64,000 nt of DNA from Sphingobacteriaceae bacterium GW460-11-11-14-LB5 (GTDB taxonomy: Bacteria > Bacteroidota > Bacteroidia > Sphingobacteriales > Sphingobacteriaceae), in assembly GCA_002151545.1 (NCBI GenBank), contig CP021237.1:2790001-2854000 (forward strand), in the 5' to 3' direction. The notes below the pieces were generated by a model that saw only the letters and a list, made by a program, of their open reading frames with translations, made no database searches and was not told the DNA's origin. The position numbers and the translations under genes are program-made. Numbering within the stretch: position 1 is the stretch's first letter; each line of letters starts with the position of its first letter. Positions 36,041 to 45,555 of this stretch are shown one piece after another.

Positions 36041-36106
36041 TGTCACGTTGAGCCTGTCGAAACGCCTTAAATCTTTTAATAATGCCTTCGACAGGCTCAG
36101 GATGAC
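36041..36106. repeat. dispersed palindromic repeat between SusD and glycosidase genes
   Basis: TGAGCCTGTCGAA (36049-36061) pairs with TTCGACAGGCTCA (36087-36099), a perfect 13-bp inverted repeat with a 25-base loop, extended by TGTCA/TGACA. I recognise this as a common repeat of Bacteroidetes genomes. It could form a hairpin in mRNA and lower expression of the downstream glycosidase genes relative to SusCD. Confidence 0.85.
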
Positions 36107-36152
36107 AAATTCTATTATTTATGAGACAACCTTCATTAAAAATAGCATTTAA

Positions 36153-37808
36153 TTAATAATTTGGATTTTGCACAATGGCAGGGTTCTTTTGTATTTCACT
36201 TCTGGGTATAGGATAGAAATAAAAACTTGGCACCCAGGTACGCTCCTGAACAGTCATTAATGCATAGGTAAAAGTACCATTTGCTTGTTTGGTAATCGTT
36301 ACCCCTTTAGCATCTTCCGAACCTGTTTCTGCTATCCCCCATCTTCTGATATCAAAATAACGGTGTCCTTCAAAACAAAGTTCTATCCTGCGCTCATGTC
36401 TAATCTTATCCATTAATACCGCTCCCGATCCACTTACGGCTGGCATACCCGCCTTTTCGGTTCTTATTTTATTGAGGTAGTTTAAAGCCTCGCCATCTTC
36501 ACCAATTGCAGCACAGGCTTCAGCATAATTCAAATAGATTTCTGATAACCTGAAAACCACCCACTGGCTGGCATCGTAATCCTGAACATTCCAGTCGAAG
36601 GCCTCGTTTACCATTTTTTTCACGCAATACCTGGTTTTAGATGCATTCCATGGTGAATAAGGACTTTGGGGAGAATCATCACCACCTTCGTAAAAGCTGG
36701 TTAAACGCCCTTTAAACTGCTGGTTATTGGCCAAAATCGTTGCATAAAATCTGGGCTCTCTGTTCAGATATGGCTCTTTTGCCTGTGCCGGATTGCTCCA
36801 GCTAAATTTGGTACCATCGGCCATTTCAAAATCATCAACCATTTGTTGCACCACATTGTAAGCGCTGTAACCATTATAACCATTTGGACTCAGATCCCGG
36901 CTCACGGTATTGTAGCGATCGGCTCTCACCAGGCCGCTGTATACCCTCGAAAAGATAATTTCTGAATTGAAAAAATCGAGATAAGTTTTGTTATAGGTAC
37001 CATTGGCCGCATTGCCGTATAAAGCATATTTAGGTGTAGCGAAATCAATTACGGCTTTGGCGGCTAATTTTGCATCTTCCCACAACTTCTTATCGTTCGT
37101 TTTGTTAAAATACGGGCTCGCAGCATACAGTAAAAGTCTCGATTTTAAGGCCAGAGCTGCTCCTGCGGTGGCGCGACCTTTATCATTGCTATTTGCATAA
37201 ACGGTTGGCAGGGTTTTTAGTGCCTCCGTTATGTCGGCAAGGATGAAATCCTTTGTTTCGTTCCAGGTGGCTCTTTTTTCGTTAAAGCTTTTATCGTTCA
37301 CATCGTAAACCTTAACAATAAGTGGTACACCACCAAATCTTTTTAGCAGTTCGAAATAGGCCAAAGCACGTAAAAAATATACTTCGCCCTTCATGGTTTT
37401 AACCGCATCGCCCCCTCCTGTTACCTGATTAATATTTGCAAAGAATATATTGCTGTAACGGATAGAAGCATACATTTTGTTCCAGTGGTTCAGCGATCCT
37501 GAGCTTTGGTTATCTGGCGTGGCTTCCCCACGAACATACAGGTTTTCATTGGTCCAGTTAAAGTTTCCGTAAAGCTCATCGGTTTGCGCGCCCCAGCCTA
37601 GTCCGCTATCCTGGTAAGCCAGCACGGTTTGATCGTAAATACTGTTTACAAAAACCTGAACCAATTTTGGATCGGTCCACACATCCTTTTCTGAGTAAGC
37701 ATTTAAAGGCTGCAGCTCAAGCGCCTTTTTACATCCTCCGGTTAACAGCAGGGTACAAATGAGTAAAACCGCGCTGTTGATTTTATAATTATTGATGTTC
37801 AATTTCAT
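36153..37808 (-). CDS. SusD/RagB-family glycan-binding lipoprotein
   Basis: A 551-residue lipoprotein, partner of the 37820 SusC. Lipobox LLTGGC gives Cys26, followed by KKALELQP. Hallmarks: YFELLKRFGGVPLI near residue 150, ALALKSRLLLYAASPYF, WVVFRLSEIYLNYAEA, and the C-terminal RIELCFEGHRYFDIRRW and YPIPRSEIQKNPAIVQNPNY. It binds the glycan at the surface. It starts 11 bp after the SusC stop. The usual SusD length and fold are kept, with no insert as in the 2338 paralogue. Confidence 0.95.
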   Translation of the reverse strand: MKLNINNYKINSAVLLICTLLLTGGCKKALELQPLNAYSEKDVWTDPKLVQVFVNSIYDQTVLAYQDSGLGWGAQTDELYGNFNWTNENLYVRGEATPDNQSSGSLNHWNKMYASIRYSNIFFANINQVTGGGDAVKTMKGEVYFLRALAYFELLKRFGGVPLIVKVYDVNDKSFNEKRATWNETKDFILADITEALKTLPTVYANSNDKGRATAGAALALKSRLLLYAASPYFNKTNDKKLWEDAKLAAKAVIDFATPKYALYGNAANGTYNKTYLDFFNSEIIFSRVYSGLVRADRYNTVSRDLSPNGYNGYSAYNVVQQMVDDFEMADGTKFSWSNPAQAKEPYLNREPRFYATILANNQQFKGRLTSFYEGGDDSPQSPYSPWNASKTRYCVKKMVNEAFDWNVQDYDASQWVVFRLSEIYLNYAEACAAIGEDGEALNYLNKIRTEKAGMPAVSGSGAVLMDKIRHERRIELCFEGHRYFDIRRWGIAETGSEDAKGVTITKQANGTFTYALMTVQERTWVPSFYFYPIPRSEIQKNPAIVQNPNY

Positions 37809-37819
37809 GATATAATTTT

Positions 37820-40800
37820 TTAAAAGGTAATGTTTGCGCCAATATTGATCACACGCTGTTGTGGATAATACTGTCCTGAATTACTTGGGGTTTCGGGATC
37901 AAACGATGGCCCGAAGCGATCGATAGAAAAAAGGTTGGTTCCGCTGATGTAAAGTCTTATATTTTGCATTTTTATCTTTTCAATCCATGTTTTTGAGAAG
38001 GTATAACCCAGCTCAATATTCTTTAGCCTTACAAAAGCCGCATTTCTTAACCACAAATCCGATTCAAGGGTATTTACGCCGAATGTCCTGCCTGTTGGGC
38101 CGCTAAAGTTTCTTGGATATTGATTATCGCCGGGGTTTTGCCATCTTTCTTCAAAAAATTCCTGAACCATATTTAAACCCGCCGGTGCCAGGTAAGATTT
38201 GGCCCTTGCCTGCCCCTGAAAGAAAACCGTAAAATCTATGTTTTTCCAGCTGGCACCAACCGAAGTACCAAACATAATTTCTGGTGTGCGGGTAAGTGGT
38301 GTTCTCACTTTATCCAGGTCGTTAATTGCACCATCATTGTTGATATCCTTATACCTGATATCGCCTACACCAGTACCTGCCGGATGCGGTGTACTGTTAA
38401 TTTCCTGTTGATTTTGATAAATACCATCACTCTGGTACAAAAACCACGAATCAATCGGAATATTGGTTTTGCGCTGATAATCGGGAATATTCGCAGCTTC
38501 ATCCATAAAAATCACCTTGTTCCGGGCGAAAGTGATATTGCCCCTCACGTTGTATTTAAAAGAATCGCCAATGTTGTTGTGGTATAAAACCTCCATCTCT
38601 ATCCCCCGGTTTAATACTTTCCCCAGGTTTTCACTTGGTAATGTCAAGCCTGTATAACCTGGAACAGATTCACTTCTGGTGATTAGAATGTTAGAACGCA
38701 GCGATCTAAATACATCGATATTAACCCCTAACTTTCCCTTAAAAAACTGTGTTTCCAAACCGATATCGGTGGTATTGGCCAGCTCCCAGGTAATGTTCGG
38801 ATTTGGGGTTGGTCCTAAAATAAGTGAAGAAACCTGCGAAGCGCCAGCGCCCAAAGAATAACCGTAACCACTGCCTAGCAGGTAGGTTTGCAGGTAATTG
38901 AATGCAGAAACCGCATCATTACCGGTCTTGCCCCACGAAGCCCTCAATTTCAGTTCATTAATCACTTCAGACTTGAAAAAATCTTCTTGTGAAATACGCC
39001 ACCCTGCCGATACGCCCGGGAAAAAACCATAACGTTTTCCTTGCGGGAAATTCTGAGAACCATCATAACGCATGGTATAATCTAACAGGTATTTACCTTT
39101 ATAATTGTAAGAGAAACGGCTAATGTAATTCACACGTGCAGCCTTTGCAGCACTCGAATTGTTCTGCTGACCGATAAGGCTACCTGCAAAAAGCTGATCT
39201 AAACTATTGCTCAGGAAATTAGACCGGTTAGCGTTAATGATGTCGGTATTTCCTTTAAAGCTTTCGAAGGCAACAAAGGCATCAAAAGTATGATCGCTGA
39301 TCGTTTTTGAATAACCTAACTTTAAGTTTAATAAACCCTGGTTAATATCGCCCCGCTGTTCAAATAAAGATGGCGTAATCGAAGAAATCACCTGGGTATA
39401 ACCTTTCGTAGCCGAATTATAGCGGTATGCAGGTGGCGGTGTTTTGGTAAACGATTTGGTTTTCGATATCGTTTTATCAAACGCATAGTACCCATCCACA
39501 AAAAGTCCTTTGGTTACTTTATCCAGCTTCCAGCTAAAAGATGCTTTGGTTTGCAGGTAATCAGTAGTGAATTTTTGATATCCGGCCTCTCCCGAAGTAA
39601 TGTAAACCATACTGTTATCCGGACCGCCGCCAATACCCACACCAACAAGCTCATTGTCGTATATTGGGGTAAGGTAAGGATAAGCTAACCATAACTCCCT
39701 GAAAATTCCCCCTGCATCATAACCACGTTTAGCTGCATTGCGGAATTCGTTACGGTAACTCACATCCACGCCCATTTTAAAATTATCGGTCACATTCACA
39801 TCTATATTTGCCCTCGCCTGGTCTTGTGTGTAATAAGCGGCATCGCGTTTATAAATACCGTCCTGTTTCTGGTGCTGACCGGAAAAGAAATAACTCACCT
39901 TATCTGTTCCGCCACTAAGCGAAAGAATGTGATTTTGCTGTAAGGCACGTTTTTTCATTACGGCATCCCACCAATTGCTGTTGGGATAAGCCAGCGGATC
40001 AGATCCGTTTCGGAATTTTTCAATATCTTCTGCTTTCCATGTTAATTGCTGACCAACCAGCGCATCATATTCATTGGTCGCCTGTGCATATTGGTAAGCA
40101 TTCAGCATTTCCGGCACACGTGTAGGTTCTGTTGTAGCCCAATTGGTTCCAAGTGAAAACACTGGCCGACCCGATTTACCTCTTTTTGTGGTGATGAGGA
40201 TTACCCCATTTGCCGAGCGGGCACCATAAATAGCCGCACTTGCATCTTTGATCACCGTAAAAGATTCGATATCAGCCGGGTTCAGCCTGGCAAAACCGCC
40301 CGATCGGTCGGGAATTCCGTCAATTACCACCAATGCACCTGTACTGCCTAAAGTACTTTTTCCACGGACAAATACATCAGCATTATCGTTACCCGGCTCA
40401 CCGCTTCTGGTATTTACAATAAGGCCCGGAACCTGACCGGCAATAGAATTGGTCAGGTTGGTTGAAGGCGATTTTGCCAGTTCAGCTCCACTAATAGTGG
40501 CCACCGCACCCGTTAAATTTGCCCGCTTCTTGGTACCATAACCCACCACTACCACATCATTAAGGCCAGCGCCCGAGGTTTCGACCAACTGCACCTCTAT
40601 GTTGGTTTTATCACCTACCGTAATTTCCTGATCGGTGTAACCCACATAACTGAATATTAAAATGGCATTAGCTGGAACGCTTAATTTGAATCTTCCATCG
40701 GTATCCGTTTTTGTGCCCTGCTGGCTTCCCTTTACCCTAACCGAAGCCCCTGGTAAGCCCAGGCCATTATCTGTTACCCTGCCCGAAACCTGTTGCTGGG

Positions 40801-40903
40801 CAAACGAGGGGAGACAAATAGCAAAAAAGAGCAGTAATAAAATAAGCTTTTTCCAGAGCAAATCGGGATAGCCTAACTTTTGAAAAGTAAGTTTTAAGTT
40901 CAT
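37820..40903 (-). CDS. SusC/RagA-family TonB-dependent transporter
   Basis: A 1027-residue outer-membrane importer. Order: signal peptide (about 1-35, ending PSFAQ), carboxypeptidase-like regulatory domain (QVSGRVTDNGLGLPGASV), plug with DVVVVGYGTKKRANLTGA and RGKSTLGSTGALVVIDGIPD, then barrel ending NIGANITF. No STN domain, so regulation is expected to come from the divergent GntR-type gene instead of an ECF sigma factor. It is the first gene of the leftward locus SusC-SusD-glycosidase-glycosidase. Candidate operator repeats lie in its upstream region. Confidence 0.95.
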   Translation of the reverse strand: MNLKLTFQKLGYPDLLWKKLILLLLFFAICLPSFAQQQVSGRVTDNGLGLPGASVRVKGSQQGTKTDTDGRFKLSVPANAILIFSYVGYTDQEITVGDKTNIEVQLVETSGAGLNDVVVVGYGTKKRANLTGAVATISGAELAKSPSTNLTNSIAGQVPGLIVNTRSGEPGNDNADVFVRGKSTLGSTGALVVIDGIPDRSGGFARLNPADIESFTVIKDASAAIYGARSANGVILITTKRGKSGRPVFSLGTNWATTEPTRVPEMLNAYQYAQATNEYDALVGQQLTWKAEDIEKFRNGSDPLAYPNSNWWDAVMKKRALQQNHILSLSGGTDKVSYFFSGQHQKQDGIYKRDAAYYTQDQARANIDVNVTDNFKMGVDVSYRNEFRNAAKRGYDAGGIFRELWLAYPYLTPIYDNELVGVGIGGGPDNSMVYITSGEAGYQKFTTDYLQTKASFSWKLDKVTKGLFVDGYYAFDKTISKTKSFTKTPPPAYRYNSATKGYTQVISSITPSLFEQRGDINQGLLNLKLGYSKTISDHTFDAFVAFESFKGNTDIINANRSNFLSNSLDQLFAGSLIGQQNNSSAAKAARVNYISRFSYNYKGKYLLDYTMRYDGSQNFPQGKRYGFFPGVSAGWRISQEDFFKSEVINELKLRASWGKTGNDAVSAFNYLQTYLLGSGYGYSLGAGASQVSSLILGPTPNPNITWELANTTDIGLETQFFKGKLGVNIDVFRSLRSNILITRSESVPGYTGLTLPSENLGKVLNRGIEMEVLYHNNIGDSFKYNVRGNITFARNKVIFMDEAANIPDYQRKTNIPIDSWFLYQSDGIYQNQQEINSTPHPAGTGVGDIRYKDINNDGAINDLDKVRTPLTRTPEIMFGTSVGASWKNIDFTVFFQGQARAKSYLAPAGLNMVQEFFEERWQNPGDNQYPRNFSGPTGRTFGVNTLESDLWLRNAAFVRLKNIELGYTFSKTWIEKIKMQNIRLYISGTNLFSIDRFGPSFDPETPSNSGQYYPQQRVINIGANITF

Positions 40904-41237
40904 ATTTGGTTTATTTTGGTTGGAATAAAAAGATAGTCTAGTTAATCTAGTCTATTCTGTTCTATTATTATGTAAATATAAACGATCTTTTATTAGAATT
41001 GCAAAACTTATTTTTCGTCTTTTGAAAAAAAACCGGATTCAGCAGAAGGCTGCCTTAACAAAACCAGGCCATTTTGTGCCTTTATTGTTACATAATCTAT
41101 CTTTACAGATCAATATGCTGAAAATGAGATGTGGAATATTTTTTTTCGATTGTTGATTAACTGAATTTTATTACCTTGTAAATTAAAAGGCGAACAAGAA
41201 TTACAAACCTATAGACTAGTGTAGCCCAATCTACTTT
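40904..41237. promoter_or_regulatory. divergent promoter region with CTAGTCTAT operator candidates
   Basis: The 334 bp between SusC and the GntR-type regulator. TAGTCTA occurs at 40934-40940 and 40948-40954 (14 bp apart), close to the SusC start. CTAGTCTAT (40947-40955) recurs inverted as ATAGACTAG at 41211-41219, close to the regulator start. The positions fit an operator set for the divergent regulator. No clean promoter box could be chosen. Confidence 0.5.
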
Positions 41238-42254
41238 ATGATCACTATTTTTGAAAAAATACAGGAGCTCGAAGAAATCCCCTCTTATTCAAAACATGAA
41301 CAGTTTGTTCAGGGTTTTATTAATGCCATTGATGAAAGGATTATTTCTAAAGGAGAAGCGCTGCCTTCTATCAATGTGCTGATTAAAGAACTTGGTTTTG
41401 CCCGCGAGACAGTCATGAAAGGTTATCGCGAATTGATTAGCCGGGGTATAGTGGAATCGAAAAAGCGTTTAGGTTATTTTGTAGCTAACGACGATACCGA
41501 ACAAACCTTAAAGGTAGCCCTGCTCATGTACCTGATCGACTCTTTCCAGGAGCAGTTTTACCGTAATTTCAGAAACGAACTGGGGCCAAATGTGCACATC
41601 GATGTTTTTTTTCACCATGGAAATATTACCATGTTCGAAACGATGCTGGATATGATCAAAGGAAAATATGGTGTTTATGTAATTTCGCCAATTCCACATC
41701 CTAAAACCAAACATTTGTTAGATAGCCTGCCGAGCAATAAACTCATTATGTTCGACCGTTACGAAGCTTTAAAAGGTGAATTTAATTATGTTACGCAGGA
41801 ATTTGAGCATTCTACTTACCAGGTTTTAGCCGAACTTGCTGATACCATCAAAAAGTTCGACGAAATGATTTTCTTCCATGTGCCCGGTTCATTGGATCCT
41901 GTCGAAATTATCAGGGCCTTTAAAAAGTTCACCAAAGATTTTGCCGTAAATACACGGATAATAAATGAATATGAGCCTGGAAGTGTAGAAAAAGGCAAGG
42001 TTTATTTTACACTGAACAACTCAGAAATCTGGAAAATCCTGAAAGATTGCGAAGCAAAACAGCTTCAGGTGGGCAAAGATATCGGTATTCTTTCGCACAA
42101 TGATGAGGTTGTAAAAGAGCTTATCGGTGGGGGCATTACCACTTATTCGGCCGATTTTTCGTTAATGGGCAAAAAAGTTGCACAGGCAGTGCTCAAAAAA
42201 GAAAAAATCCAGGAAGTCATTCCAACGGTACTCATCAGAAGAAATTCTTTATAA
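41238..42254 (+). CDS. GntR-type regulator with periplasmic-binding-protein-like ligand domain
   Basis: A 338-residue DNA-binding protein. The N-terminal winged helix (about 20-80) reads LPSINVLIKELGFARETVMKGYRELISRGIVESKKRLGYFV in pattern, the typical GntR layout. The rest (about 85-335) resembles the LacI/PBP sugar-binding fold (FFHHGNITMFETMLDMIKG, YGVYVISPIPHP, IGILSHNDEVVKELIGGGITTYSADFSLMG). This design is common for sugar-responsive regulators in Bacteroidetes. It is divergent from the SusC locus and 10 bp upstream of the symporter, so it probably controls both. The ligand is unknown. Confidence 0.85.
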   Translation: MITIFEKIQELEEIPSYSKHEQFVQGFINAIDERIISKGEALPSINVLIKELGFARETVMKGYRELISRGIVESKKRLGYFVANDDTEQTLKVALLMYLIDSFQEQFYRNFRNELGPNVHIDVFFHHGNITMFETMLDMIKGKYGVYVISPIPHPKTKHLLDSLPSNKLIMFDRYEALKGEFNYVTQEFEHSTYQVLAELADTIKKFDEMIFFHVPGSLDPVEIIRAFKKFTKDFAVNTRIINEYEPGSVEKGKVYFTLNNSEIWKILKDCEAKQLQVGKDIGILSHNDEVVKELIGGGITTYSADFSLMGKKVAQAVLKKEKIQEVIPTVLIRRNSL

Positions 42255-42264
42255 GCCAGAGCAG

Positions 42265-43863
42265 ATGAACACTACAGCCTTTGTTACTTTTATTGTGGTC
42301 ACCTTTCTGGTTGCCTTAATTTCCTGGATCAAAACCCGAAAGCATAAAATCACCACTTCTGCAGGGCTTTTTCTGGCCAACCGTACCTTAAGTTTTACGG
42401 CCGTAGGGAGTGCTTTATTTTTCACCAACATCAGCGCGGCCGAATTTGTAGGCAGCAGCGAATCGGTATACATCAACAACATGACGGTAATGGCCTGGGG
42501 GGTAAGTTCTGTATTTGCCATGTTACTGGTTTCAGAATTTGTAATTCCGGTTTATTTAAAAGGCGCCATGTCTACAACCCCCGATTTTCTGGAAAGCCGC
42601 TACGATCCGCAAACGAAGAAACTCGTATCCTTACTTTTTCTGATCGGATATCTCATTAACCTGTTGCCTATTGTACTCTACAGCGGTGCCATAGCACTAA
42701 ATGGCCTGTTTCATTTTTCCGATATCTGGAACATCAGTTATGGCAGCAGCATCTGGATTTTGGTTTGGTGCATCGGACTTGTGGGCAGTTTATATTCTAT
42801 ACTGGGTGGTTTAAAGGCCATCGTTATTTCTGATCTGGTATTAGGTGCCTGTATGTTTACCGGTGCTTTATTGCTGGCCTATTTTGGGGTGCAACATGTT
42901 GGAAACGGAGACCTGCAACAGGGCATACACACCATTCTCACCTCAAAAACCGAACATTTTAATTCCATAGGAAAAGCGGGCGATGCCATTCCTTTCTCGA
43001 CCATTTTTACCGGTATGATTTTGATGAACCTCTTTTACTGGGGTACCGAACAGGTAATTGTGCAGCAGGCCCTGGCTTCTTCAGATCTTAAAACCAGCCA
43101 GAAAGGAATTGCACTGGCCTGTGCGGGTAAACTCCTTGGCCCTCTATTATTTATGCTGCCAGGAATTATTGCTGTTCATATGTACAGCAATATGCAGAAT
43201 ACCACTGAAGTTTTTTCGAGGGTGGTAAGCGATGTATCGCCTCCTGTGCTCAGTGGTTTTATTGCTGCCGTTATTTTTGGCGCAGCTATTACCTCATTTT
43301 CTCCCGGATTGAACAGCGCAAGCACATTGTTTATCCTTAATATTTATAAACCTGCCAAAGAAAAGAAAGGCATAGTGGTTACTGAAGCGAATATGTTAAA
43401 AAGTTCGAAAAGATTTGAAATGTTTGCCTCCTTACTGGCCATGTTCATTGCACCATTATTCATCTTTTCTAATGACAGCTTTTATACCTTTATGCAGAAG
43501 ATAAACGCAGCGTTTAGTATCCCCATCTTTACCATTATGTTTGTAGGATTTGCAACCAAAAAAGTTCCGCCAATTGCTGCAAAAATAGGTTTGGGATTTT
43601 GCTTCGTCGCCTATATTCTTACACAAATGGTTTTTGATACCGGTATTCACTTCCTCCATGTACTGGCCATTCTATTTGTGGTTACCACAGCCATTATGCT
43701 CATCATAGGAAGACTATACCCCTTGAAGACTCCCTATGTAGCCCAGAACAAACAGGTTGTTGATTTAAAGCCATGGAAAAACCGTTATTGGGTAAACGGA
43801 CTCTTACTGCTTATTATGGTTTTAATGTTTTTATTGTTCTCGCCTGCATATCTCGCTGATTGA
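42265..43863 (+). CDS. sodium/solute symporter (SSS family)
   Basis: A 532-residue inner-membrane transporter. I chose the ATG at 42265, 10 bp after the regulator stop; an upstream in-frame start (42178) would overlap the regulator and add a charged non-membrane leader. It has about 13 to 14 membrane segments, with SSS features such as ALFFTNISAAEFVGSSE (about 51-67), STTPDFLESRYDPQTKK, YSILGGLKAIVISDL and FGAAITSFSPGLNSASTLF. Likely imports a sugar with Na+. Coupling to the regulator and divergent SusC locus suggests it takes up the product of the two six-hairpin glycosidases. Confidence 0.9.
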   Translation: MNTTAFVTFIVVTFLVALISWIKTRKHKITTSAGLFLANRTLSFTAVGSALFFTNISAAEFVGSSESVYINNMTVMAWGVSSVFAMLLVSEFVIPVYLKGAMSTTPDFLESRYDPQTKKLVSLLFLIGYLINLLPIVLYSGAIALNGLFHFSDIWNISYGSSIWILVWCIGLVGSLYSILGGLKAIVISDLVLGACMFTGALLLAYFGVQHVGNGDLQQGIHTILTSKTEHFNSIGKAGDAIPFSTIFTGMILMNLFYWGTEQVIVQQALASSDLKTSQKGIALACAGKLLGPLLFMLPGIIAVHMYSNMQNTTEVFSRVVSDVSPPVLSGFIAAVIFGAAITSFSPGLNSASTLFILNIYKPAKEKKGIVVTEANMLKSSKRFEMFASLLAMFIAPLFIFSNDSFYTFMQKINAAFSIPIFTIMFVGFATKKVPPIAAKIGLGFCFVAYILTQMVFDTGIHFLHVLAILFVVTTAIMLIIGRLYPLKTPYVAQNKQVVDLKPWKNRYWVNGLLLLIMVLMFLLFSPAYLAD

Positions 43864-43867
43864 GGAT

Positions 43868-44836
43868 TTAAGTCCTTGCATATTTTCGTTTATATTCTAT
43901 CGGCGATAAACCTGTAATGCGTTTAAAGATTTTCCTGAATGCTTTTAAATCGTTGTAGCCGGTATCTTCCATAATAAATGGCAGATCTTTATGGTTCATT
44001 TCGATGGCTTTTTTGGCTGATTCTATCCTTACCCTTTGCAGGTATTCGAAAGGCGTATTATTGGTGGCAGCTTTAAACCGGCGGATAAAATTACGTTTTC
44101 CCATATTCACCAGGCTGGATACCTCCTCCATGGCGATATCGTTCGGGTAATTTTCTTCAATGTACTGCTGGGCTTTTAAAATATCTTTATCATCATGCTG
44201 ATGCTGCCCTGTAAATACCTTAAAGTGTGCCTGGCTGGTTCTGTCCATTTCAATGGCAAACATCTTGCTAATCCATAAAGCAGCTTCGCGGCCACAAAAT
44301 TTCTCGATCAGGTAGAGGATCAGTTTAAGTGAAGAGAATGCCCCGCCGCTGGTATAAACCCCATCCTGGTCGGTAGTTACCAAATCGCTTTTCATGCTGA
44401 TTTTGGGGTAACGTTTCTGCATATCGGCTGCTACCGCCCAGTGCGAGGTTACTTCTTTGCCGTCAAGCAAACCCGCTTCAGCCAAAAAGTAACTGCCTAC
44501 GCATAAACTGGCCACTTCGGTTTTGCTGGCGTACATTTCTTTAATCCATTTCACAGCAGCCTGATTTCTGCCTAATACACCATCATTACCTACACTGAAG
44601 GAGGGGATAATAATCAGGTCAGCTTGTTGTACATCTTCATCATTCAACTGCCGGATATTGACGTTGTTAAAATGAAAAGGGATTTCGTGGCCTTTCTCTG
44701 CAACCAAACTTAGTGCAAATACAGGCTTTTTACCCGCACGTTCCATATAACGGTTGGCACCACTCAATAAATCCACCACACCTGTAACCGAGGAAGGTAC
44801 AGCTTCATCGAAAATATAAAGGCAAACATTTAACAT
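43868..44836 (-). CDS. GlxA-type AraC transcriptional regulator with DJ-1/PfpI domain
   Basis: A 322-residue protein. Residues about 1-200 form a DJ-1/PfpI-like domain with VASLCVGSYFLAEAGLLDG, where the Cys corresponds to the reactive Cys of that fold, and TSHWAVAADMQKRYP, TSGGAFSSLKLILYLIEKFCG. The C-terminal AraC HTH (about 225-320) has MEEVSSLVNMGKRNFIRRFKAATNNTPFEYLQRVRIESAKK and GYNDLKAFRKIFKRITGLSPIEYKRK in pattern. This is the GlxA family. It is divergent from the DHFR-like/VOC pair, and the intergenic region carries direct repeats fitting an AraC-type operator. Its stop lies 4 bp from the convergent symporter stop. Confidence 0.9.
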   Translation of the reverse strand: MLNVCLYIFDEAVPSSVTGVVDLLSGANRYMERAGKKPVFALSLVAEKGHEIPFHFNNVNIRQLNDEDVQQADLIIIPSFSVGNDGVLGRNQAAVKWIKEMYASKTEVASLCVGSYFLAEAGLLDGKEVTSHWAVAADMQKRYPKISMKSDLVTTDQDGVYTSGGAFSSLKLILYLIEKFCGREAALWISKMFAIEMDRTSQAHFKVFTGQHQHDDKDILKAQQYIEENYPNDIAMEEVSSLVNMGKRNFIRRFKAATNNTPFEYLQRVRIESAKKAIEMNHKDLPFIMEDTGYNDLKAFRKIFKRITGLSPIEYKRKYART

Positions 44837-44879
44837 GCTTAAATAGTTATTTTTATGATTACTAAATTAGGCATTTTAC

Positions 44880-44915
44880 TTGTCACTTTTACGCCCTCAA
44901 GTTGTCATTTATGCC
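44880..44915. promoter_or_regulatory. direct-repeat operator candidate of the GlxA-type regulator
   Basis: TTGTCACTTTTACGCC (44880-44895) and TTGTCATTTATGCC (44902-44915) are a direct repeat starting 22 bp apart, about two DNA turns, the spacing often used by AraC dimers. They lie between the regulator and the divergent gene at 44973. Confidence 0.5.
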
Positions 44916-44972
44916 ACCTAAATGATATCAATAATCTACAGAGATTTGTAAACAGATCAAGAAACATCAACT

Positions 44973-45527
44973 ATGGGCAAATTAAATGTATTCAATTTTA
45001 TCAGTCTGGATGGCTATTATAAAGATGCCAGCAATGGGATCGACTGGCACCAGCATGGGCAGGAAGAGGGCGAATTCAGCGCAAAAAACCTGGAACACGA
45101 TAGCATGCTGCTCTTTGGCAGGATAACCTACGAAATGATGGCATCGTGGTGGCCATCACAAAATGCCATTGATGCGATGCCTGAGGTAGCCAGGGGCATG
45201 AACCAGGCCGAAAAGGTTGTGTGTAGCAATACCCTGCAACACGCCGACTGGCAAAATACGCGGATCATAAGTGGAGATATATTAACTCAAATAGTAGCCT
45301 TGAAGAAAACATCGCCAAAAGACATTACCATTTTAGGCAGTGGTAACCTGAGCGCACAACTGGCGGAAGCAGGATTGATTGATACCTATCAAATCATGAT
45401 TGATCCTGTAGCCATTGGTCAGGGTACGCCTATTTTCAGTGGGATGCAACAGCAATTGAATTTAAAACTAACTGATACCCGCAGCTTTAAAAGCGGCACC
45501 GTATTATTAAGTTATGAAGCGCTATAA
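44973..45527 (+). CDS. dihydrofolate reductase-family (RibD C-terminal-like) protein
   Basis: A 184-residue cytoplasmic protein of the RibD C-terminal / DHFR-like superfamily. Signature parts are FNFISLDGYYKD (about 6-17), LLFGRITYEMMASWW (about 46-60), KVVCSNTLQHADW, ILGSGNLSAQLAEAGLID and IDPVAIGQGTPIFSG. Such proteins bind NADPH, but members outside riboflavin and folate synthesis have unknown substrates. It forms a short unit with the VOC gene 28 bp downstream, under the presumed control of the divergent GlxA-type regulator. Confidence 0.85.
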   Translation: MGKLNVFNFISLDGYYKDASNGIDWHQHGQEEGEFSAKNLEHDSMLLFGRITYEMMASWWPSQNAIDAMPEVARGMNQAEKVVCSNTLQHADWQNTRIISGDILTQIVALKKTSPKDITILGSGNLSAQLAEAGLIDTYQIMIDPVAIGQGTPIFSGMQQQLNLKLTDTRSFKSGTVLLSYEAL

Positions 45528-45555
45528 TTAAGAATCTATACCTAAATATATAATT

